From assembly GCA_961205875.1 (NCBI GenBank), contig OY540812.1, positions 1,922,001 to 1,986,000 on the forward strand: a stretch of DNA of 64,000 nt, in the 5' to 3' direction. Shown piece after piece: positions 1-11,900 of the stretch (positions are counted from its first letter, which is position 1; every line of letters starts with the position of its first letter). Made by a program: the position numbers and the translations under genes. The DNA is from Sialis fuliginosa. Its lineage: Eukaryota; Arthropoda; Insecta; Megaloptera; Sialidae. The notes beneath the pieces are model-generated. The model ran no database searches, was not told the DNA's origin, and saw only the letters and a program-made list of their open reading frames with translations.

Positions 1-37
1 CATTCCACACCAAATTTAATTAACAGATCTAAATAAT

Positions 38-2397
38 TTAAGCTGTCGCTTCCATTCCCGGTGTGTCTTTCTTAGCCATACCGGCGAGCAGTTTCTTGAT
101 CTCAGCAATCGCCAAGCCAGGATTTAAGCCCTGTAAGAAATATTTGTATAATAATACAGTTGAATCGTTTAAACAATTAACGTTTTTACCTTTGGACATG
201 TCTTCGTACAGTTCATGATGGTGTGACATCTGAAAGCTTTGTAATAGTCACGCATGTCATCGAGACGCTTTTCTGAGGCTTGGTCGCGTGAATCTATGAT
301 CCAACGGTATGCCTAATAAAACAAATTAATTGTAAACGAAATTATTTATGCACTAAAATTTTCAACTTATTTTTGAATGGCTGTATCTCCGTGAAAAATG
401 GTCATAGAACATTTAAAAAAAAAGTATTTAAAACCTTGAACATTCTAGTTTTTGAATCACCAGTTACAAATTTTATTTTTATTCAGGACAATGCCTTTTT
501 TTTCAAAATGAAGCTCCAAAAAAATTTGCAAAAATTTACATCAATTTTGAAAGCCTCCACAGGCCGTAAACATTTTTTTTTACTAAAACTAACTAATGAC
601 TTTTGTAGATCAGACTTTTTTCTTCGATTTGCTTTTTTTTATATCGCTGTATGACTATTTTTGACCGAGTTATTTGCAATCAAAGTTTAAGCTCCTGTAA
701 CTATGGAACAAATTATCGTAAACAAATTTCAAGAGTAGAAAAGTTTCTTCTTCAATGTACCTGCATAAGTACAGCTGGACCTAAGTATTTTGGTCCGTTC
801 CACCAATAACTCGGGCACGACGTGGAGCAACACGCGCACAGAATACATTCGTATAGCCCGTCGAGTTTCTTACGGTCGTCTGCGCTCTGTAAATACTGGC
901 GCTCTCCAAGTTTACCTTCGTTTCTAGAATAGACAGTTCAATATGTATTTATATAAGTGTGTGTCGTATGTTTTTGCATTTACTTACTTGCGCTGTAGCC
1001 ACGGTTCAATTGATGTATACTGGTTGTAAAAATGTGTCATGTCTGGAATGAGATCCTTCACTACGTACATGTGAGGTAACGGGTACACTTTAAGTGACTT
1101 GCTAGTATTCGGGTCAATTTTACTGAAAAACAAAAGAAAATCAATGGGACAATAATATTACTGTACTGTAATAGTGCTTATAGTATTTGAAAAAATGTGA
1201 TTCAAAGTTTAGATGTTGTTAAAATTTCTTCCATTTAATCTAAAATAAAGTTTCTCCCGAAAATAGTTTTTTTATAACGAGCTATAACCAAAATTCAATG
1301 TGCGGTTTTACTCTAACTATAATATTCCTTGAATTTTACAGATTCAGGTTTGTCAGTTATGTAGTTTCTGCAAGCACAGATTCAGGGGTGGAGGGTTCAT
1401 AAGGGTTATAAATACCTCCTCTTAAAAATTTATAAATTTAAAGCGCTGAATTTAAAAAATGCTTATTTTAAGGTTAATTTGTTTTGAACTTTATAATTGT
1501 TTTGTCTATTTTCTAGACCGTTTTTTGATTTAACAGTATCTATTAGATAATAAACTATTAGAAGGGAATGTTTATTATAAATATAAATCAGTTAGCTGAA
1601 ATATAAATAAACAAATACAAATAACATGGTGAGATAAAATACAAGATAAGAAGTGTATGCAATTTGTCAACATTTGCAAGCTTTTTGTACTTTTATATTT
1701 GCAATATGTTCTTCTGGGAATTATAAATAGGTGATGTTTAAAAATAAAACATATTTTTATAACTTTAACTATTTAAAAATGGCTAATAAATTAATTATTT
1801 ACCTATTTCATTGTTCATGAATTTTATATTTTGAAAATAAAAAATATATTTTTTGAAACCAAGGCAACAGTTATTTAATAGAAAATAATTTGATATAAAA
1901 TATTTATGCATAATTAATATAAATTAAATTATTAGTTAATTAAAAGAACATGTAGATTAGATAATATATATAGATATTGTTAAACAATACCTGATGCAGG
2001 CAAGAGTGTTAACACCACCGATGTTCATGGCGCATGATCCACAAATTCCTTCTCGGCATGAACGCCGGAATGTCAGAGTTGGATCCATTTCATTTTTAAT
2101 CTTAATTAGAGCATCCAATACCATCGGACCACAAGTATTAAGATCAATTTTATATTCTTGGACTTCAGGTTTTTTACCTGAATCAGGATCATATCTATAG
2201 ACGTAACATTTCTTTATGCGAGGACCGGCTGTTGCTGCAGCAGGTGCAGCTGCTGTCATGTGAATTTGGCGAATCTATTATTAAAATCAATTATTTATAA
2301 TTTCTTATATAAGATAATAGTTTAAGCCACAAATTAGTATATGTACCTGGCCAAACAATCCTCTGTACGTATTGAGAAGTCGAAGTTCTTTTGCCAT
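38..2397 (-). CDS. SdhB: Succinate dehydrogenase iron-sulfur subunit (complex II), six coding exons
   Basis: Electron-transfer subunit of mitochondrial complex II, carrying electrons from SdhA flavin to ubiquinone at the inner membrane. Exons on the minus strand, in order: 2397-2347, 2274-1991, 1122-988, 923-761, 312-190 and 130-38. All have GT/AG borders and join to 849 nt, giving 282 residues, the usual size. The sequence shows all three cluster motifs: the 2Fe-2S ferredoxin motif CREGICGSC with a following Cys (exon 2), the 4Fe-4S motif [12 protein letters not shown] followed by SYWW, the quinone-site region (exon 4), and the 3Fe-4S motif [18 protein letters not shown] spanning exons 5 and 6. 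The start at 2397 gives [17 protein letters not shown], a plausible basic mitochondrial presequence. The stop at 38-40 lies just inside the window edge; the poly(A) site is outside. Frame continuity across all five introns makes the assignment very secure. Confidence 0.97.
370..700. repeat. Dispersed repeat in SdhB intron 4
   Basis: Intron sequence between the SdhB exons at 190-312 and 761-923. A stretch around 540-690 resembles one at about 49190-49330: both carry a conserved block reading roughly TTGACCGAGTTATTTG, plus related text on clustered T runs and a CTCCACAGGCC or CTCCACGGCCC block. No terminal repeats or coding capacity seen. Confidence 0.45.
1123..1990. other. SdhB intron 2, no further feature seen
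   Basis: An 868-bp AT-rich intron between the second and third SdhB coding exons. I see no ORF, tandem repeat or transposon end in it. Confidence 0.8.
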
Positions 2398-2964
2398 TTT
2401 GAATTTTAATAATTAAACGTCCATAAAATATAATACCTTTCAAATACTAACACTATATTATATTTGTACTTTTACGTTTATAATGATCAGGTCACGCAAA
2501 GGTAAAATAGGAGGAACCGGAGGAACTCAGAATATTAAAATGAAGTAATATGTGTTCGGCCAGTGTTACCAAGACACAGAGGACACAGGTCCGTGAAAAA
2601 ATTCACCAAGGACAAAATTTTTTTTAAATTAATTTGACCTTGGGCAAAAATATATTTGGTGAATGTCACGTGCACATTTGGATGCGTTTCCGTGCTTCTT
2701 CTCGTTTCATTGAACTCTGAAAATACTTATGCTACTTTTTGTACATTTATGTAAAGATTATTGTATTAATTTCATTTAATTTCCGCATTGTTATCTAACA
2801 GTTGGACATCCTGCTTTAATGATCGAAAATAAGTAAACGTCAAATCGTCGATATTTTTCATTTCTGTCATTTACGGTTTGAAACTAAAATATTGTTTATA
2901 TTTATTAAAACTCAAACTCAAATAAACATTATAAGATTTAAGACGTTTTATACAATTGTTAAAA
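2398..2964. promoter_or_regulatory. Divergent promoter region SdhB / RBM42
   Basis: The start codons of SdhB (minus) and RBM42 (plus) are 567 bp apart and point away from each other, so this interval must contain both promoters and both 5' UTRs. A bidirectional housekeeping promoter is inferred from layout only. I do not recognise a TATA box at a convincing distance. Confidence 0.6.
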
Positions 2965-5900
2965 ATGGCAAGTGACGATAGATTACGGCAGATGGAGGAT
3001 GAAATGAACAGGTAAATGAAAATAATTCAATATAACCTCAAAACTCCACATTAAATCGGATTATTTTGTAATATTATAGATTTGAAGCTGAAATATCTGG
3101 TGCACCTAGAGCGGTAATTGGCTCTAACACATATAATCAAGTACAACAACGATTACAGTCAGTGGATTTTTCTTCTTACGGAGGTTCAACTATGTTAACT
3201 GGGTTTGGTAACATTCCACCTCCTCCGCCACCTCCATCTCTCCTGATACCTCATCAAGTATCACGTCCTCAGAATACGTATTCAGCACCTGCTCATGTGT
3301 TCCACCAACCAGTTGTGTCACAACCGGCCGTTGTTACCGCGACACCTAAACTTTACACAGCGAAAGCTCCCGAGGTTTCTGCTCGTGTTATTATGCCACC
3401 TGTGTTAAATATTTCCGCAATACAAGCAGAGGTCGAGAAAAAATTAAAAAAGCTAAAACCGGAAAAGAAAATTACAACTGCAGAAGAAGCTATCAGCCAG
3501 GGCAAAGCGAGTAGTGCGTTACAATCTTTCGGACCTGATGAACAGAGGAGAAGTAAAAAGGGTAAAAAAATTATTCGAACTGCGGGTGGACAGACCTGGG
3601 AAGATCCGACTCTTTTGGATTGGGATGATGATGATTTTCGTATATTCGCTGGAGATTTAGGGAATGATGTAACGGATGAATTACTTACACGCACGTTCAA
3701 TAAATTTCCTTCATTTCAAAAGGCTCGGGTCATACGAGATAAGAGAACTAACAAAAGCAAAGGGTTTGGTTTTGTCAGTTTCAAAGATCCCCAAGACTTC
3801 ATTAAAGCTATGAAAGAAATGAATGGTAAGTGATATTCTTTATTCAATCAGATTTTTTACTTTATTTAAGTATAATTTACATTGACTAGTATAATTGACA
3901 AATACAGCAATACCTCGTTTAACTGCAAGTAAATTAAAGTTAATTTAGGTTAGATTTTATGTCAATCTGTTGTGTACCTTATAACAATTATAAACTGATA
4001 TGAACTGTTCAGAAGCCAAAGTAATTACTTTCACATAGAAAACAGTTTAGAATTTATACTTATAGACAGGAGACAGCAACATGGGAGGTTATATAATTTT
4101 CTCATGGAAATTTCAAGTCCTTTTGTCACTAATATTAAAATCTGGCCGCCATCTTGGAAAGATGGTGGGTAAAATAGTTTTTTTCCGTGTTATCTCCTTT
4201 CCGGTCGGCTTCACGACCAAAACAGTTATAAGCAATATTATAGAGGAGACAATTACCTACAACTTTTGTCACAAACATTTTTTTGTAGGTTAAGTAAACC
4301 AGCCTATTAACGACCATATCTCGGAAACTATTTAATCTATAAAAAAATGTTTGGCACAAAAGTTGTTGGGAATCATCTCTTCTATAATATTGCTTATAAG
4401 TCTTATAACTATCTGGATATTACGAAAAAAACTTTTTTTGTCGCCCATCATTCCAAGATGGCGGCTAAACCTTAATTTTAGTGATTAAGACCAGTTTAAT
4501 GACAACATTTTGTTTATTAGTATGAAATTAGTGACTCATTACAGCACTTATTAAAAAATAGTGTTAACTGAGGTACGCTAATATTCACATTTTCAATTCT
4601 TCATTTATTAACATCAAAGTTTATAAACCCTCATTTATACACAAATGGAGAGTTGAAGTAAATAATTCAGATACATTTTTCGTAATAGCATCGAGACTAG
4701 ATATTCAACTATTTCCCATAAAAAAACCTGCAACAATATTTTCATCGTAATCTTAATTTTTTAGTTCGTTATTTACTCCATCTCTTCAAATATAAATTAC
4801 AGTAATTATAATAATGATATAACATTTACACTGAATTCTCGACTCGGTCGATATATCGTTATTTTTTCTTTGATTCCTCAAATCTGCGGCCCGCCAATTG
4901 ACATATGTCGTCGAAGGTAGCGACACCTTCAGTGGCAAAAATCGAAACTAACACAATCGGGTCAACTGTCATCTAAATTCTAACCTAACTTAATTAACCG
5001 ATGTTTAATGTTTAGTAAACAATTAAATCAGTGATTATTGATTATATACGTTTAACAATTAGAGTATTTAATTTCTTTTATAAAGAAAATAAAACAATTA
5101 AACGCATTTTTCAAACAAACAACTGACCCTATAGGAATAGTTATTTTTTTCGTCACATGGTGGCGTACGATCTAAGACACATACCAACAATAGACAAATA
5201 AAATACCCCAAACGGTTCCGTTACGGGGACTTACTTCTTTCCGATTGGCCCCCAGCCATACGAAACAAACAGTTGCGGTAAGACAGAGTACGCCTTCCTG
5301 ATCGGTTCATTGTTGCCACGGTACATCGTTTGCAGTCTTTGAACGACCGGTAAAGCCTGGAACGGTTCCTCTGTCATTCTTTGTTGTTGTTTGGCGTTCA
5401 TGTAGTATTTTGCATTTGATTTCGATGAGTATTTAGGTTTGAGATATAATACTCCGAAAGGCATACCGCCGGCCGCCCAGCCGCGGGATACGAATATGTC
5501 TTTTTTACTCTCAGGTCGGTGTATTTGATTGTTGATACTTTGGTGCTGCTGTAAAGGGTTGCAGGTGATTTGGTGGATGCTGAATAGTAAAGTGATGACG
5601 GCGTATATGTATTTCGAGTCCATTCTGTAATTAAAATAATTGTTTTTAATTTTTTAATCGATTTAAAAAAATGTATAGTTTTTCAATTCGACAATATACA
5701 GAGTGTTTTTTATTTCCTAAATAACGAATTTTCAGAGAAAATGTTTCGTACAAAAGTTTCATGGGTTCGAGGGGGCTCAATAATAACATGGGTTTCAAAT
5801 CTAAATCTATATTTTTTGTTGCAGATTCGTAATTTACGAGGAAAAATAAATAACTTTTACTTGAAACATTTTTTATGAAAATATTCATTTTTTATGATAT

Positions 5901-8900
5901 GGAGCAAAACAAATAGAAATTTCTGGATATTCAATAATTTTTTACTCGAAAACTATAATTTTTTTTTTAAAATCACAAGAGGAAAAAAGTACTTAGATCT
6001 AGGCAAGGATCCTCAAAGAATCTTTTTTATTGAAATTTAATATTAACTTTTTATGCAACTTTTTAATAAAGTATAATTTTTTTTTAATTTTGAAGAAAAC
6101 AAATAAAATAAAAATCTCTGAGAATAATTGCCTAAATCTAAGCACTTTTTACTTGTTATGATTATTTTTGAAAATTAATAGTTTTCGAGTAAAAAATTAT
6201 TGAAAATCCAAAAATGACAAAATATTTTTACGATTTTTTTGAAAATTTGTTAAACGAAATTTTTAATATTAACAAAACTTTTACATAAGTATTAAAATTC
6301 CTTGAATCGACAGCTTTCATTTGATACCCTACTCGCCGGGTTTGAATAATTTTTTTGATAACCTTTCCCCCCTTAAAATGCACCAAAAATTTAAAATTCT
6401 ATTTTTACAATTATAGGTTTACAATTTTCTATAATTAAGTCAAATATCAGCTGCATTTACAATTCGTAATATCCACTGTATTGTTGGACGAAACTTTGGT
6501 TAAATTTGCAATCAAAATAACACAAAATTCAGTTATTTTTAATTTATATAAAATAATATTTATTTAGCAAAAAAATTAAATAATAAATTAAAATTACCTT
6601 TTTTCAAATTCGGCAATTTTTTTTCTATAATTAAATATATTTACTGTATTGTTGGACGAAACTTTGGTTAAATTTGCAATCAAAATAACACAAAATTCAG
6701 TTATTTTTAATTTATATAAAATAATATTTATTTAGCAAAAAAATTAAATAGTAAATTAAAATTACCTTTTGTCAAATTCGGCAATTTGTTTTCTATAATT
6801 AAGTCAAATATCAGCCGTGGTTACAATTTTTAATATCCACTGTATTGTTGGACGAAACTTTGGTTGATTTTGCAATCAAAATAACACAAAATTCAGTAAT
6901 TTTTAATTTATATAAAATAATATTTATTTAGCAAAAAATTAAATAATAAATTAAAATTACCTTTTTTTAAATTCGGCAATTTTTGTTCTATAATTAAGTC
7001 AAATATCAGCTGTAATTACAATTCTTAATATCCTCTGTATTGTTGGACGAAACTTTGGTTGAATTTGCAATCAAAATAACACAAAATCCAGTTATTTTTA
7101 ATTTATATAAAATAATATTTATTTAGCAAAAAAATTAAATAGTAAATTAAAATTACCTTTTTTCAAATTCGGCAATTTTTTTTCTATAATTAAATATATT
7201 TACTGTATTGTTGGACGAAACTTTGGTTAAATTTGCAATCAAAATAACACAAAATCCAGTTATTTTTAATTTATATAAAATAATATTATTTAGCAAAAAA
7301 ATTAAATAATAAATTAAAATTACCTTTTTTCAAATTTGGCAATTTTTCAGAAACAATTAATAGGGTCTAGTTAACAGTACCGTATTTACTAATTTCGTTA
7401 ATGAATAACTCATCTTATAAAATATACCACCCCCACTTTTAATTCAAGTGGTTCCCCTTCCACTTCAATTTGCAATAAACATCCGTAGTCCTATTTAAAG
7501 TTGTATGGCACGTACAGTCTGAGTCAAAAATAATGTAAATCTAGATGCAATGAACGATCAAAATCAAAATATGAATTATTCACTTTAAATGTTTATAAGA
7601 AAGTCAAATTGGTTTGTACACTACCTAAACTATAAATATACTTTTGTTTAAAACCTTATTTCCCATTATTGACTGTTATTTTAGAATTTTAGCCAAAAAA
7701 TTAATATTTGTGTTGATAATACGAAAAAATTTTATTCTGAATTCATCTGTCAGATATAAAAACAAAAGAAGTATTTTATTGTTGTAAATGACATAAATTA
7801 AAATATTTTTAAATAACACTATTTAGAACATATGGGGAACATACAAATGTAATGAAAATAATAATTTTTTTTATGAAACTTGTAGTTAAATATGTAAGTG
7901 ACGTGTTGTGAAAATTTCAGATTTTTCTCGATGCTTGAACCATGTGTTTTATTGGACTTTAACCGTAAATACACCATTCTGCCATATTTAAAAAAATAAT
8001 AACTTTCAAACTATGTTGTAAAACCTTTTGAAATTTTGTGTGGGTACTTAAGATTTATAAAGGAGTAACTTCTCCAAATTTCAACTATTTCTCGTTGAAA
8101 TTAGATACCTGCCATACATCCTTAAAATAATTCTGTTTACAGTGGGAGGTTCACTTTAGCTTATTGTTAATTATTTTTTTTTTAATCTTTCTTTACACAT
8201 TTTTCTCAGAAACACTCGTAATAATGAGAAATATATTACTTTACAAATCTTCTTATATTTTTTTTTTGTTTGTTAGAAATTATAGAGGAGAAACAATACA
8301 ATTGTATTTATTTTCTATGTAATAAAGAACTATTTTTTCTCTTTATTTTTCAAGCATATTACGTCAAGTATATAGATTTTTCTTATATGTATTTTTCTTT
8401 GAATTTGTATCAAATATCGTTTAATTTAATGTAGATACAATATATTCTGTCTGAGATGAGATTTTATAAAAATGTAACGATAATGAATTTAAAAACTTTA
8501 TGTAGTAGATATTAAATAATATACAGTGAAACTTCGTTATAACGTTCTTGAACGGGTTGAATCAAAAACGCGTTTTTTTATTATGTGAGTGTAATTCTAC
8601 AGGAATTTATTTAGGATTTTATTCGCAGTAGTGGCCAAATATAACATTTTTTAATTAAAAAAACGATATTTTAAGTTATTTAGCATATGTTGAAAAAAAC
8701 GTACAGTCGCCTGCAGAACTCGTCTGGCACCTTAAAGGCTAGAATCGCTCACAACAGATTCCAAATTTAAAGACACACACCATCGGTTATCTTTTTCTAA
8801 CAAGTTTAATATATTTCAATACTAAAATTCGGAATATCAAATATTTATTGCCACAAAATTTACGTATACAATTTTCAATAGATTACATAATAATTTAATT

Positions 8901-11900
8901 GCACAAATATATATGAGTACAAATGAATTTCAAAATATCTGTCTTTGTTTGATACATGGAAAAATGATTTAAATATTATAATAATCAAATGGGAGGAGCC
9001 TACTAAGTTTGTGATAAACGAAAATGAATACAAACTGCAAGACCATTAATGCAGGCGACTGTACATAAAAAAGTCTACAATTAAAAAAGTAAAATTTACC
9101 CTACGACGTTTTCTCATTAAACGGCGATCTTTTCCATTTTTTTCAAAAATGGCCGATTGTGGGTGTACGAATAAAAAAAATTAAATCCTGGTGAGTGGGG
9201 TATCAAATTCAAGGAATTTGATTATATAAACGTTTTGTTATTAATAAAATCCTTGTTTAACAATTTTTCAAAAAATGAATATTTTTTGAAAAAAATCTGA
9301 AAAATAAGAATATACTTAAAAAAATTAACAGTAATTTTTCAAAAATAATTAAAAATCTGTGTTCTGTGTCCAGTAAGTTAATTTTGTTTTACAATAGTTC
9401 AGTCGATAAATTATCGACAATCATGCGGTATGCGGTCTACCGGAGATTGAGTCCCCGTGTTAATTTGAAATAACCCCAATACTCCCCCACCACCGGAGAT
9501 TGTTTACCGCAACATGAAATTTAATTTTAACAGCTGTAAACTGCATTCGACATTAATAATGTAATTTTTAATGAAATATCTCGAAATCGATTGTCTTATT
9601 TTTATTTTAGAATATCCATATAAGGTAAAGGCACCAGTTATGGCCGCTATAAGAGCAAGTTTTCGTTTTTTTTGGTTAATGGACTTATTTTTTTGTAATT
9701 CTCATGAACTGGTGTTACTAATAAAACAAGTAACTCTTTATTTAATCAATTTAATTACCAAAGTCCGCAAATATAGTTTTTTTTTTTTAATTATAGCCTT
9801 TTATTTTGTTCATAAAACCAGTAATGAGCACTAAAAACCTGTTTTACCGACTACCATTACAGAAATCTGTATTATCTACACCTAACCTAACTTCAGGGTG
9901 TTAAATTGTTACCGTAGCATTTCTAAAATTTCATCCTGAATGCGCCTAACGAAGTAAAAATAAATAAAAAACGTGTTGGCGTGCAAATGCAAAACTAAAA
10001 ACCTGTTTTACCGACTATCGTAACAGAAATCTGTATTATCTACACCTAACCTAACTTCAGGGTGTTAAATTATTTCCATAGCATTTCTAAAATTTCATCC
10101 TGAATGCGCCTAACGAAGTAAAAATAAATAAAAAACGTGTTGGCGTGCAAATGCAAAACTAAAAACCTGTTTTACCGACTATCGTAACAGAAATCTGTAT
10201 TATCTACACCTAACCTAACTTCAGGGTGTTAAATTGTTTCCTTAGCATTTCTAAAATTTCATCCTGAATGCGCCTAACGAAGTAAAAATAAAAACTAAAA
10301 CGTGTTGGCATGCAAATGCAAAACTAAAAACCTGTTTTACCGACTATCGTAACAGAAATCTGTATTATCTACACCTAACCTAACTTCAGGGTGTTAAATT
10401 ATTTCCGTAGCATTTCTAAAATTTCATCCTGAATGCGCCTAACGAAGTAAAAATAAATAAAAAACGTGTTGGCGTGCAAATGCAAAACTAAAAACCTGTT
10501 TTACCGACTATCGTAACAGAAATCTGTATTATCTACACCTAACCTAACTTCAGGGTGTTAAATTATTTCCATAGCATTTCTAAAATTTCATCCTGAATGC
10601 GCCTAACGAAGTAAAAATAAATAAAAAACGTGTTGGCGTGCAAATGCAAAACTAAAAACCTGTTTTACCGACTATCGTAACAGAAATCTGTATTATCTAC
10701 ACCTAACCTAACTTCAGGGTGTTAAATTGTTTCCTTAGCATTTCTAAAATTTCATCCTGAATGCGCCTAACGAAGTAAAAATAAAAACTAAAACGTGTTG
10801 GCATGCAAATGCAAAACTAAAAACCTGTTTTACCGACTATCGTAACAGAAATCTGTATTATCTACACCTAACCTAACTTCAGGGTGTTAAATTGTTTCCG
10901 TAGCATTTCTAAAATTTCATCTTGAACGTAAAAATAGAAAGAAAAACTGTGTTGGCGTGCAAATGCAAAACTAAAAACCTGTTTTACCGACTATCGTAAC
11001 AGAAATCTGTATTATCTACACCTAACCTAACTTCAGGGTGTTAAATTATTTCCGTAGCATTTCTAAAATTTCATCCTGAACGCGCTTAAAGAAGTGTAAC
11101 TTCAATAAATATTTTTTTTTATAAAATAATAAATTATTTCAATCACAATCTATTTTTATTATTTACTTGTGATTTGCTCGCTATAAATAGTACAATTTAT
11201 AATAAACAATTAATAATACATTTATAAATAAATATCAATAATAAAACAATTATAATTATATTCTTATACAGCAAAAATAGTAAATAACAATTTATTATTT
11301 TATAAATTTAACGTCACAATTCTAATATTTTCTAGATTTCGTATTATCTTTATTTATATAGCGAAAGGCGCCAGGCAAAAAAAAAGTATATTGGGATTGA
11401 ACTTATGGACTTGGAGATTTTGAAAATGCGGATTAACAACGTCATCATTTGTTTTGTTATTATTTATTCAATTAATAATAACTTTATTGCTTTTTTGGCG
11501 CCTCGAACGCCACAAGAACAAAGCATGCAAACTTGACTTTGATAAAACTCGCATAGAGTAGGTATACCTAGTTGGGTTTTGTTAGAGATACTCTTAATAA
11601 GAGTTATGACACCCCGAATCGATTTCTGATTGATTCTAGTAGCCAAGTCTTACTAACAGCCGTATTGGCAAGGACCCCAGTAATGGCAAATTTTTAATTA
11701 GAAATATGTGTTGATATTTGATTACTACCATTTCTGAATATTAATCTATATACATTTAACTGTCTTACAGCGTGATTTGATGACAATCGGCCAATAGGTG
11801 TCAAAATGGTGGACATTTAAACTAATTATTAGTATAATTTATTTATTAATTATTATATTATCATAGCAACTGCTTTATATTGTTTCAAATTTGACGATTC

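Noticed and set aside
38-229. Open frame starting [10 protein letters not shown] in the SdhB region
   Set aside because: It reads the true exon 190-312 in the wrong frame and runs through a 59-bp intron (131-189). The correct frame gives [13 protein letters not shown], spliced to GLNPG.
9831-11095. CRISPR-like array
   Set aside because: Units are 164 bp, nearly identical throughout, with no alternation of repeat and unique spacer; eukaryotic satellite.
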